A stretch of 39,483 nucleotides of DNA. Origin: Deltaproteobacteria bacterium UBA6601. GTDB lineage: Bacteria; Myxococcota_A; UBA796; UBA9615. This document shows positions 24,902-32,679 of this stretch, piece after piece. The stretch covers positions 1 to 39,483 of the forward strand of contig DJIF01000059.1 in assembly GCA_002433485.1 (NCBI GenBank), given 5' to 3'. The notes under the pieces are model-generated. The model saw only the letters and a list, made by a program, of their open reading frames with translations. It was not told where the DNA came from and made no database searches. The first letter of the stretch is position 1, and every line of letters starts with the position of its first letter. Both the position numbers and the translations under genes were made by a program.

Positions 24902-25699
24902 GTGCCAGCTCCGGCCCAGCTTAAGGTAATCGATGGCGGCCAGGCTGACCGACCGAGAGCCAACAGTGGCAACTTCGTCCCGGTTCAGTTGCCCGAAGAG
25001 GAGAGCCTGTTTGACCGCAGTCTCGGTTTGGCCCTGCTACTGGGGCTGCTGATCAACAGCGCTCTCGGCGCCTATCTGCTGCAAGAGCACGTAGCAGCAA
25101 AAGAACAAGTCGCCGAGACCCTGGAATTCAGTCTCTACGAGCCACCACCACCACCGGACCCCGAGCCTGAACCCTTGCCGGAACCCGAGCCGGAGCCCAA
25201 GGTGGTTGACATGAGTCAACCACCAATACCGACAGCGACCGCCACCGAACCGGAAGTTGTAGAAGAGCCGCCGCCGCCCGTATTCGGCCTTTCGATGTCA
25301 TCGACAGTGGACTCAGGCGCTGCCTTCACGGCTCGCGTAGGCAACACCCTGATGAAGAAACCGGAAGAAGAAATCACCCCACCATCAGAAGTAAGAGCGC
25401 TGCCACAGGTATCGTTCCATAAGCTTGAGGAGCCGCCTCGGCTGATTCGTGACTTCCGCGCGGACTATCCCCTCTCCGCCAAAGAGGGTGGCTTTCAGGG
25501 CACGGTGATCATGAAGCTGACGATCAACGAGCAAGGAGTGGTGACCGCAGTGAAGGTAGTGCGAGGCGTTCAGGATGAACTCGATGCGGCCGCTCGCTCC
25601 GCGGCCTTCAAGTTCCGGTTTAAGCCTGGACGTAGCGACGGAGAACCCGTAATCACCACTGGTTTCGTGTACCGCTACACCTGGATCATCGAAGAATGA
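24902..25699 (+). CDS. tonB: TonB energy-transducing protein
   Basis: A 265-residue protein with a cytoplasmic N-terminus, one membrane helix at about 41-60 (LGLALLLGLLINSALGAYLL), a Pro/Glu-rich stretch (EPPPPPDPEPEPLPEPEPEP) that spans the periplasm, and a C-terminal TonB domain at about 170-265 (DYPLSAKEGGFQGTVIMKL ... AARSAAFKFRFKPG ... FVYRYTW). The start is GTG at 24902; the stop overlaps the receptor start (ATGA at 25696-25699). It carries proton-motive-force energy from ExbB-ExbD to the receptor. Confidence 0.93.
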   Translation: MPAPAQLKVIDGGQADRPRANSGNFVPVQLPEEESLFDRSLGLALLLGLLINSALGAYLLQEHVAAKEQVAETLEFSLYEPPPPPDPEPEPLPEPEPEPKVVDMSQPPIPTATATEPEVVEEPPPPVFGLSMSSTVDSGAAFTARVGNTLMKKPEEEITPPSEVRALPQVSFHKLEEPPRLIRDFRADYPLSAKEGGFQGTVIMKLTINEQGVVTAVKVVRGVQDELDAAARSAAFKFRFKPGRSDGEPVITTGFVYRYTWIIEE

Positions 25700-28600
25700 G
25701 CACCTGTCCGAACGCTCACCACCGGCTGCTCTGCTTCGCTATGCTGAGCCTGCTCCTTCCTGCCCAAGCCTTCGGTCTCGACAAGAGCGCCGAAGCGGGC
25801 GATGAAGCGAAGGGCACTGAGCCTCAGGGTGGCGCTAGCAGCGACCAGCCTGAGGCCCCTACCAGCACAGCAGAGTCGCAGCCCGAAGGAGCCGCGGAGC
25901 AGCAGGAGCAGGAGCCACTACCGCCTCCAGGGCTGCCGGTGGCGGCGGCGCTGCCGGCGGTCCTCGACATCCCCATGCCCAGTCATCCACCAGCGGCTCT
26001 GGAGGCCGGGGTAGGAGGCCGAGCGGTTATCGAGCTGAAGCTGGACTCCGACGGAGTTGTGACCGAAGCAAGCCTGCTGGTCGACCCGGGCTTCGGCATG
26101 GGAGAAGCAGCCCTCGCCAGCGTCAGTGAGGCCATCTTTGATGCTCCCCCCAGCGAGGGTCCAGCCCTGGACCAGCGACGCTACTTCTTCCCGGTCCGCT
26201 TCGAGCCACCTGCGGAGGAGCAGGAAAGTAGCGAACAAGATGAGGAAGCGCAGCCCGAGATGGCCGACCAGTTGACGGTGCTGCCAAGCCTGGTCGAAGA
26301 GCAACAACCCAGCTATCCGAAGCAGGCGCGAGAACAGGGCGTCGAGGGCAAAGTCCTGCTTGAACTGGATCTGGATGAGACGGGTTTGCTCACCGCAGTC
26401 CGCCCGCTCGTGGAAGAGCCAACTGGCTGGGGCTTGGGGCTTGCAGCGGTTCGAGCAGCCTGGAAAATGCGTTTCAGCCCCGCTTTCGCTGGCGAGGTTG
26501 CGGTGCCCGTTCGCATCACCTACACCTTCGGCTTCGCCCTTGAAGAGCAGGTCAAGCTGACCACCGCCGACTCCCCAGCGGAGGGCGAAGAGATCGACCC
26601 CAATGGACCGGTCAACTTCAGCGGCTTCGTCCGCGAACGAGGCTCGCGCAGAGCACTTTCGGGAGTGGATGTGCTGCTCAGCACCCTCGACCACAGTGCC
26701 GTGACCGACGAGCGAGGTTTCTTCCAGTTTAAAGGCATCCCCGCTGGCCTGCAGCGAGCCGTAGTGGCAGTGCCCGGATACTACCCCTTTGAGACCCAGG
26801 AGGAGATCCAACCCGGTGAGGCAACCGAGGTCATCTATTTCCTGAAGGAGCGTCCCGAGGGCATCCCTGAAACGGTGGTCCGTACCCAGCGCGAGAAGAA
26901 AGAAGTGGCCAAGCGCTCGATCACGATCGAGACCATCGAGAAGGTCCCCGGCACCTTTGGTGATCCGGTCCGCATCGTCCAAAACCTACCGGGAGTCGCC
27001 CGGTCTCCGTTTGACTTTGGCCTGCTCATCGTGCGCGGCTCAGGCCCCGAAGACTCAGCGGCACACATAGACGGCATCCGAGTCCCACAGCTGTTCCACT
27101 TCGGTGGCTTCCGCTCCATCGTGACGCCAATCCTGCTGGACTCGGTAGACTTCTACCCGGGTGGCTATGGCAGCAAGTATGGTCGCTTGACCGGGGGAAT
27201 CCTCGATGTTCGCACCCGGGAGCGCTACGAACCCGAACTCCATGGACTCCTGCAAGCAGACCTGCTGGACGCCTCAGCGGCGGTAACAGGAGCCATCCGC
27301 AAGCCTGGCAGCGGCGAAAACCTGGGCGGTTTCGTAGTGGCCCTAAGGCGCTCCTATCTGGACGTCATTCTCCCAGCAATCCTGCCCGCCGACACCCTCG
27401 ACCTGGGCAGGATTGTGCTGCCTCAATGGACTGACATCCAAGGCAAGGTAACCCTGAAACCCAAGCCCGGCCACGCCATCTCGGTGCTGGCCTTCTACTC
27501 CCAGGACCGGGCCGCAAGCCGATCCGAGGACCCGAGTTCGCAGAATGCCGCGACCCAGGGCGAGTTTTCCTTCCGCAACGACTTCTGGCGAACCAACGTC
27601 TCCTGGACCGCCCGGACCGATCGCATCCGCAATGAGCTGGTCGCCTCGGTGGGACAGGACATCCAGCGCTTCGGGGTCGGCCAGTTCGCCACCGTCGACG
27701 CCCTGGCCAACTGGTTTCTGTTGCGCGATGAAGCGGAGTTCGACGTCGCTCCCTGGCTTGAGCTGATGGCAGGAACCGACATCATCGTCGGTGAGTACGA
27801 CTTCGAATTTGCGTTCAACAACATCGACACCCGCACCTTTGGCAGCGACCCCAACGCAGAGCGGGAGCAGCTGACCATCGCCGACAGCAACTTTGGCATT
27901 GGGCCAGCACTGTTCGTAGAGAGCCGCTTCAAGCTCGTCGACGAGCGCATCCGGCTGAGCCCGAGCCTGCGCTTTGACCACTACTCAGTAGTAGATCAGT
28001 TCAGCTTCAACACCCTCGACCCGCGGTTCTCCTTCAGGATCAGCCCAGACCCCCAGCGCAGGCTGGAGATTAAGGGCTCGGCCGGCGTCTACCACCAGAA
28101 TCCCCAGGGCTACGAGATCCTGGATGCAACCGGCAACACCGACCTGGCGCCTGAAAAGAGCTACCAGTTCAGCCTGGGCAGCGAGATCCAGTTCACCGAC
28201 TTCCTCAGCCTAGATCTCATCGGCTTCTACAAGCGCTTGGATGACCTCATCGTATTTGACCAACGAGCCGACCTGGGCGGTGGGTTCTCTTCAGCCTGGG
28301 TCAACAGTGGTGACGGTCACATCTACGGGATGGAATTCTTCCTGCGCTGGGAGACCTGGAAGAACTTCGAGGGATGGGTCGCCTTAACCCTCCAGCGCAG
28401 CAAGCGCCGAGACCGCCCGGATTGGGACTTCTACTGGTACGACTTTGACCAGCCGGTGATCCTCGACGTGGTGGCTTCCTATCGGTTGCCCTATGGCTTC
28501 CGCATCGGTGCACGCTGGCGCTACACCTCAGGCAACCCAGACACACCGGTAACCGACTCCATCTACGACTCCGACAGCGACAGCTACATCGCTCTGCAGG

Positions 28601-28824
28601 GTCCCTACAACTCGGATCGCCTGCCAGCCTTCCACGCCCTGGACATCCGCATCGACAAAGACTTCAACTTCACCCGCTGGAAGCTTACGGTCTATCTGGA
28701 CATGCTGAACGTCTACAACCGCAAAAACCCTGAGAGTAAAGTCTACAACTTCGACTACACCGAGCGGACCTTCTTATACAGCCTGCCCATTCTCCCAAAC
28801 ATTGGCTTTAAGGCGCAGTTCTAA
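25696..28824 (+). CDS. TonB-dependent outer-membrane receptor with two N-terminal TonB-C-like domains
   Basis: A 1042-residue outer-membrane protein: signal peptide (1-27), acidic Gln/Glu/Pro linker (30-80), TonB-C-like domain 1 (about 88-170: PSHPPAALEAGVGGRAVIELKLD), linker, TonB-C-like domain 2 (about 195-282: QQPSYPKQAREQGVEGKVLL ... AWKMRFSPA). A carboxypeptidase-regulatory-like domain follows (306-385), then the plug (about 405-510: KVPGTFGDPVRIVQNLPGVAR ... DSVDFYPGGYGSKYGRLTGG) and a beta-barrel to the terminal Phe (NIGFKAQF). Receptors normally bind the TonB C-terminal domain through a TonB box; here the receptor carries two such domains itself, an arrangement seen from memory in some myxobacteria. 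The substrate is unknown. The ATG overlaps the tonB stop (ATGA), and the downstream lipoprotein starts inside its stop codon. Confidence 0.93.
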   Translation: MSTCPNAHHRLLCFAMLSLLLPAQAFGLDKSAEAGDEAKGTEPQGGASSDQPEAPTSTAESQPEGAAEQQEQEPLPPPGLPVAAALPAVLDIPMPSHPPAALEAGVGGRAVIELKLDSDGVVTEASLLVDPGFGMGEAALASVSEAIFDAPPSEGPALDQRRYFFPVRFEPPAEEQESSEQDEEAQPEMADQLTVLPSLVEEQQPSYPKQAREQGVEGKVLLELDLDETGLLTAVRPLVEEPTGWGLGLAAVRAAWKMRFSPAFAGEVAVPVRITYTFGFALEEQVKLTTADSPAEGEEIDPNGPVNFSGFVRERGSRRALSGVDVLLSTLDHSAVTDERGFFQFKGIPAGLQRAVVAVPGYYPFETQEEIQPGEATEVIYFLKERPEGIPETVVRTQREKKEVAKRSITIETIEKVPGTFGDPVRIVQNLPGVARSPFDFGLLIVRGSGPEDSAAHIDGIRVPQLFHFGGFRSIVTPILLDSVDFYPGGYGSKYGRLTGGILDVRTRERYEPELHGLLQADLLDASAAVTGAIRKPGSGENLGGFVVALRRSYLDVILPAILPADTLDLGRIVLPQWTDIQGKVTLKPKPGHAISVLAFYSQDRAASRSEDPSSQNAATQGEFSFRNDFWRTNVSWTARTDRIRNELVASVGQDIQRFGVGQFATVDALANWFLLRDEAEFDVAPWLELMAGTDIIVGEYDFEFAFNNIDTRTFGSDPNAEREQLTIADSNFGIGPALFVESRFKLVDERIRLSPSLRFDHYSVVDQFSFNTLDPRFSFRISPDPQRRLEIKGSAGVYHQNPQGYEILDATGNTDLAPEKSYQFSLGSEIQFTDFLSLDLIGFYKRLDDLIVFDQRADLGGGFSSAWVNSGDGHIYGMEFFLRWETWKNFEGWVALTLQRSKRRDRPDWDFYWYDFDQPVILDVVASYRLPYGFRIGARWRYTSGNPDTPVTDSIYDSDSDSYIALQGPYNSDRLPAFHALDIRIDKDFNFTRWKLTVYLDMLNVYNRKNPESKVYNFDYTERTFLYSLPILPNIGFKAQF

Positions 28825-29945
28825 TGACTATGCTTCTGAAAAACCGCGCACTACTGCTCTTGATATTCTTCGGAATCACAGGCCTTTGGGGCTGCAACTT
28901 GAGTGAGCTAACCCCTCCGTCCAGCGTTATTCGAGCCCGAATTGCCGGCATCCGAGCAACTCCCGCCGAGATCAGCTTGGGCGAATCCACCCAGCTCGAC
29001 GCGCTGTTTGTGCAGCCAGCTGGCGATGATAGCGAGTGGGGCGCGCTGTGGTTCAGCTGCGTTGAGGCCGGCGGAGCCACCGGCTGCCTGGGAGGTGGCG
29101 ATTTCCTCGGCGACCTGGGCGGCCAGCCGCCCGGCGATGACGACGACAGCGCCGAAGAACCACGCGACCCGCGCGACTTCCAGTTCAGTGCCGACGCCAG
29201 CTTTGTGTACACAGCCCACGGCACGGTGATCGAAGAAGCCTGGGAGCTATTGAGCCCGGCCGAGCGAGTGGAAGGTCTGGTGGTGCTGGTCAGTGTGAAC
29301 TATGTGCCGGTCTCGCAAGAGGCCCTCCAGGAGCTTTTCCTACGGGTGACTTTTGGGCCCCAGAACGGCACCCCCGAAGACGCAGAGGCTGCTGCCGAAG
29401 AATTGGGAGAGCTGATCGAAAATGGCATCAATGCTGCGCGCCGCATCGTAGTCAGCGACAAGAGCGCCGACACCCCCGCGGCCATCGATTGCCCGGTGAG
29501 CGAATTGTTGCCGAACAGCAACCCGAATATAGAAGGCATGCTGCTTCACCTCGACGAGGAGGGCAAGGATCAGGGGCTGCCGATGGGGCCAGTGACCTTC
29601 GTCAACCCCGAGGACATCCTGGTCCTTCGTCCGGTCTTCCGCGAGGGGGCCATTGAGGACTACCTGTACATCACTACCCAGGGCGACACGGAGTGCCGGC
29701 AGGAGAGCCCTTACTTCGGTTGGCTCAGCAACATGGGGAGCATGGCCGCCGACTACAGCTTCTTCGCTGAAGAAGGCGACCTTGATGAAATCGCAGGGAA
29801 GCTCAAGATCAATCGACTGGTCATGCCGCCGGCAGATCAGCTAGCACCCAGCGGCGACCTCTGGCTGGTGGCCCGCGATCGGCGCGGCGGTATCGACTGG
29901 ATGCACTTCAACCTGGAACGCGGCCTGGCCCTCGAAGGACGCTAA
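28824..29945 (+). CDS. Lipoprotein partner of the TonB receptor
   Basis: A 373-residue lipoprotein with a lipobox ending LWGCN. It opens with an Ig-like/cadherin-like stretch (IRARIAGIRATPAEISLGESTQLDALFV), an acidic GDDDDSAEE patch at about residues 109-117, and a later beta-rich domain with Cys residues (WFSCVEAGGATGC, IDCPV, DTECRQ). No family is recognised. Its ATG overlaps the receptor TAA, so it is made with the receptor and may be a surface lipoprotein that captures ligand for it, as SusD-type partners do in other phyla; that role is inferred from context only. Its stop shares bases with the stop of the gene on the opposite strand. Confidence 0.8.
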   Translation: MTMLLKNRALLLLIFFGITGLWGCNLSELTPPSSVIRARIAGIRATPAEISLGESTQLDALFVQPAGDDSEWGALWFSCVEAGGATGCLGGGDFLGDLGGQPPGDDDDSAEEPRDPRDFQFSADASFVYTAHGTVIEEAWELLSPAERVEGLVVLVSVNYVPVSQEALQELFLRVTFGPQNGTPEDAEAAAEELGELIENGINAARRIVVSDKSADTPAAIDCPVSELLPNSNPNIEGMLLHLDEEGKDQGLPMGPVTFVNPEDILVLRPVFREGAIEDYLYITTQGDTECRQESPYFGWLSNMGSMAADYSFFAEEGDLDEIAGKLKINRLVMPPADQLAPSGDLWLVARDRRGGIDWMHFNLERGLALEGR

Positions 29946-30427
29946 GGCTTCTCTTCGAGGCTCAAGCGGACCCGAAAGGAAGGCGTACGAACCGTGCCGA
30001 AGTCTCGACAACGAGCCTGAGAAAGCGCGCGCTTGGGACTGCAGCCGATCCCATAGACCACCGATATCCGCAGCGGCACATCGAGGTGCTCCTTGGCCGG
30101 GTGAAAAACAAACTTGGTCTCACCTGCTGAGACGGCCTGTGCCTCGCCCTCGGCGACGCAGTCTTCGCCAGGCAGGGGCAGATATCGGTCCTCACCAAAA
30201 CGCTCTACCTGATAAGGCTGGCAACCCACCAGGTAGATGTCCTCACCACGGCGATTTTCCAGGCTGATCTCAACCTGATCACCCAGGACATAAGTACGGC
30301 GATTGGTATCGACCTGAACCGAGTCGAGCTTCGATTCTCCGGCACCAGCACTAAGACCCCAAAGTAAAGAACTGGCGAGGGCGCTAAAAAAAAGAATCCT
30401 ACTGCTCAAACTGGCGGTTCTGGACAT
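29942..30427 (-). CDS. Exported Ig-like domain protein
   Basis: About 161 residues: signal peptide (SSRILFFSALASSLLWGLSAGAGE), then one beta-sandwich domain (VDTNRRTYVLGDQVEISLENRRGEDIYLVGCQPYQVERF ... VPLRISVVYGIGCSPKRALSQARC ... FRVRLSL). The pattern YxxGDxVxxxLxNRxxxxIYL is typical of small Ig-like domains such as BsuPI-type or bacterial macroglobulin-like domains. Four Cys residues suggest disulphides. ATG 30427 gives a normal signal peptide. ATG 30460 has GGGAG about 11 bases upstream and remains possible. It is convergent with the receptor lipoprotein and divergent from the barrel operon. Confidence 0.72.
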   Translation of the reverse strand: MSRTASLSSRILFFSALASSLLWGLSAGAGESKLDSVQVDTNRRTYVLGDQVEISLENRRGEDIYLVGCQPYQVERFGEDRYLPLPGEDCVAEGEAQAVSAGETKFVFHPAKEHLDVPLRISVVYGIGCSPKRALSQARCRDFGTVRTPSFRVRLSLEEKP

Positions 30428-30460
30428 CGCGACATAGCTCAAAGTTAGAGAGTATTCCAT

Positions 30461-30696
30461 CGTAGATGAAGCTCCCGGCAGATGTCACCGGCTGACAAGA
30501 CCAGGAAAGGTCCTCGACACCTCCTTGACACTCCAGAAAGGCAGTTGGTAAAAATCGTCGCCAAAATCGGTGCACAGGTCGGTAATGCTTCGGTTTCAGG
30601 AACAGTTTTCGGGTCGTTGAGTCTGGTAGACAGTCCAAAGTCCCACCCAAGACACCTCGCCTCAGGGCCCCAGCCTGCGCATTCACGGAGCGCCGA
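30461..30696. other. Divergent intergenic region before the barrel/TPR operon
   Basis: 236 bases with a good + strand promoter at 30525-30554, leaving a 5' leader of about 135 bases before the ATG at 30697. No riboswitch fold was recognised and no clear - strand promoter was found. Confidence 0.5.
30525..30554 (+). promoter_or_regulatory. Putative sigma-70 promoter of the barrel/TPR operon
   Basis: Perfect -35 TTGACA, 18-base spacer, -10 TAAAAA. The best promoter match seen in the window; it would drive the genes from 30697 onwards. Confidence 0.55.
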
Positions 30697-31611
30697 ATGA
30701 ACCGCCTCTCGATCCTTGCCGCCCTGACCGCTGCTTTCCTGCTGGTGCCCCCATCCCAAGGCTTGGCCCAGGACGGTGACAGCGATGAAGGCTCCATCGT
30801 CCCAACCCGAGCGCCGGCAGATAAAAATGCGGTGAAAGTGCGCAACAAGTTCTTTATCAAGAGCAAGCGCCTGGAGATCACGCCGCAGATCGGCATCGTC
30901 ACCAACAACCCGCTCAACGACGAGGTGACCTTCGGCGCGGCTCTTACCTATCACTTCAACGAACGCTTCGGGCTTGAGTTCAATGGCAGCTACGCGGCGC
31001 TCGGCGGGGCCAACAACACCAAGAACCTGAGCACCGCAGTGCTCAGCCTGCTACCGCCCCAGGAGCGACTTGAGTCCATCGACCCGGCCGCACTGCTGAC
31101 CCTGTCGGCGGTATGGACGCCCATGTACGGGAAGATCAACCCCTTTGGGATGGCCGTCATCAACCTCGACTTCTTCTTCCTGGCCGGCCTGGGCTATGGC
31201 AACGAGTTCGTCGAAATGCTCAGCTGTCCCGACTGCGCCCGGGGCAACCCTGCTGTCGAGGTCGCCAATGCCTTTGACAGCCCCATGGGCCAAATCAACC
31301 ATCTATTCATGCTGAACTTCGGGTTCGGCGTGAACGTATTCATCAGCAAGTGGTTCAGCTTCAAGGTCGATATGCGGGTCCTGCTTACCTACGATCAGGT
31401 ACTGAACTTTGATGACGACACCGCCCGCGAGGCCAACCGTAACCTGGCAAGTCCCCAGGGCGGCAACCCGCTGCTCAATCGCATCTCCTGCCACACCGAT
31501 GACAACGCGGTCTGCAAGGCAGACTTTCCCAGCACCTTCATTATCAACATCGGCGGCAGTTTCTGGGTCCCCGGTGATGGCGCCGTTCGCGCCAAGAGCA
31601 AGCCTTTCTAG
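30697..31611 (+). CDS. Outer-membrane beta-barrel 1, Glt-like module
   Basis: A 304-residue exported barrel: signal peptide with cleavage near GLAQ^D, short acidic linker, then the entry motif RNKFFIKSKRLEITPQIGIVTNNPLNDEVTFGAALTYHFNE, followed by aromatic-rich amphipathic strands and a final Phe. A CPDC and a CHTDDNAVC loop suggest disulphides. The motif is shared with the next gene and fits the 'outer membrane beta-barrel' family of myxobacteria to which gliding proteins GltA/GltB belong (family call from memory). It is the first gene of an operon of two barrels and three TPR proteins, with 11 bases to the next gene. Confidence 0.85.
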   Translation: MNRLSILAALTAAFLLVPPSQGLAQDGDSDEGSIVPTRAPADKNAVKVRNKFFIKSKRLEITPQIGIVTNNPLNDEVTFGAALTYHFNERFGLEFNGSYAALGGANNTKNLSTAVLSLLPPQERLESIDPAALLTLSAVWTPMYGKINPFGMAVINLDFFFLAGLGYGNEFVEMLSCPDCARGNPAVEVANAFDSPMGQINHLFMLNFGFGVNVFISKWFSFKVDMRVLLTYDQVLNFDDDTAREANRNLASPQGGNPLLNRISCHTDDNAVCKADFPSTFIINIGGSFWVPGDGAVRAKSKPF

Positions 31612-31622
31612 GAACACCGAAC

Positions 31623-32675
31623 ATGATTCGAACCCCACTTACGTTCCTGGCCACGCTGCTCCTCGCACTCGGCCTCTTGATCCCCGCCACCTCCGCCGCA
31701 CCCGGTGACGGCGCACCGCCGCCGATGGAAGACGACGAGGAAGACGAGGACGACGACGAGGACGACGGCCGCTACGAAGACCCCGACGCGGATGAGGATG
31801 AGGGCCAGGACGAGGAAGCGAGCCCCGCCGAAGATCCCGACGCGGACGATGAAGACAGCGCCGAGAGCGAAGCGCAAGAGGACGAAGAAGACGAAGAGAG
31901 CCTGGACGACAAGTATCGCGTGGTGGTGCCCGGCTCTGAGGAAGACAGCGCCCAGGATGAAGAAGAGGTGGTGGTCCCGGAGATCACCAAACGGCGCGGT
32001 CTCGTAAAGGTCATTCAGAAGAAGTTCTTTCTCAAGTACCGACGCTTAGAGCTCACCCCGCATGTCGGCTACATCGGCAACGACAACTTCATCCGACGCT
32101 TCGCTGTGGGCGCCTCCATCGGCTATCACATCAACGATCTGCTCTCCATTGAGACGACGATCAGCTACCTTCCCAACCTCAAGGAGAACGACTACAAAGC
32201 ACTGACCAACCAGTTCAAGGATGGCAGTGAGGTGGTGCCCGACATCTCGAAGGTCATCTTCCTTGGCGTCGTTAATGCGGCCTTGTCGCCGATTTACGGC
32301 AAGGTGGAACTGGGCAACCTCAGAATCATCAACTACGACCTCTACTTCAGTGCTGGCATTGGTGTCGCCTACTCAGAAGACGACACTGAAATCATCGAGC
32401 AGCCCGAATGCTCTGGTGATCAGTACGAGATCAACAAAAACGAAGAAAACTGTCGTTACGTCAAGCAGTGGCATTTCGTCAGCAACGCTGGTGGCGGCTT
32501 TCGAGTTGTCTTCAATGAGTGGATTGGCGTACGCCTCGACGCGCGCGGCTACACCCACATCGAACAGGTCTACCGCGAGCAGGGGGACATCGGTCTGGAG
32601 ATGAAGCAGAACTTCATGATCAGCCTCGGAGCCTCCTTCTTCTTCCCACCGCGCCCGCGCTCCACCCAGGACTGA
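31623..32675 (+). CDS. Outer-membrane beta-barrel 2 with strongly acidic N-terminal region
   Basis: A 350-residue paralogue of the previous gene. After the signal peptide (1-26) comes an almost pure Asp/Glu stretch at about 36-116, then KKFFLKYRRLELTPHVGYIGNDNFIRRFAVGASIGYHIND, nearly the same entry motif as barrel 1, followed by barrel strands. Two Cys residues (QPECSGD, ENCRY) may form a loop disulphide. The acidic region should lie in the periplasm, before the barrel, and could bind cations, peptidoglycan-linked basic proteins, or the Arg-rich segment of the next gene product. It probably acts together with barrel 1 and the TPR proteins. It ends 4 bases before the next ATG. Confidence 0.85.
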   Translation: MIRTPLTFLATLLLALGLLIPATSAAPGDGAPPPMEDDEEDEDDDEDDGRYEDPDADEDEGQDEEASPAEDPDADDEDSAESEAQEDEEDEESLDDKYRVVVPGSEEDSAQDEEEVVVPEITKRRGLVKVIQKKFFLKYRRLELTPHVGYIGNDNFIRRFAVGASIGYHINDLLSIETTISYLPNLKENDYKALTNQFKDGSEVVPDISKVIFLGVVNAALSPIYGKVELGNLRIINYDLYFSAGIGVAYSEDDTEIIEQPECSGDQYEINKNEENCRYVKQWHFVSNAGGGFRVVFNEWIGVRLDARGYTHIEQVYREQGDIGLEMKQNFMISLGASFFFPPRPRSTQD

Positions 32676-32679
32676 GCAC

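Noticed and set aside
25918..26982. Long open frame on the - strand inside the TonB receptor gene
   Set aside because: It is antisense to a protein with clear domains, has no ribosome binding site or recognisable motif, and arises from GC-biased codons in the real gene.
31728..31970. GAC/GAG/GAA tract as a simple-sequence (microsatellite) repeat
   Set aside because: Codons vary (GAC, GAT, GAG, GAA with GCC, CCC between), so it is a low-complexity coding region and not a slipping repeat tract.
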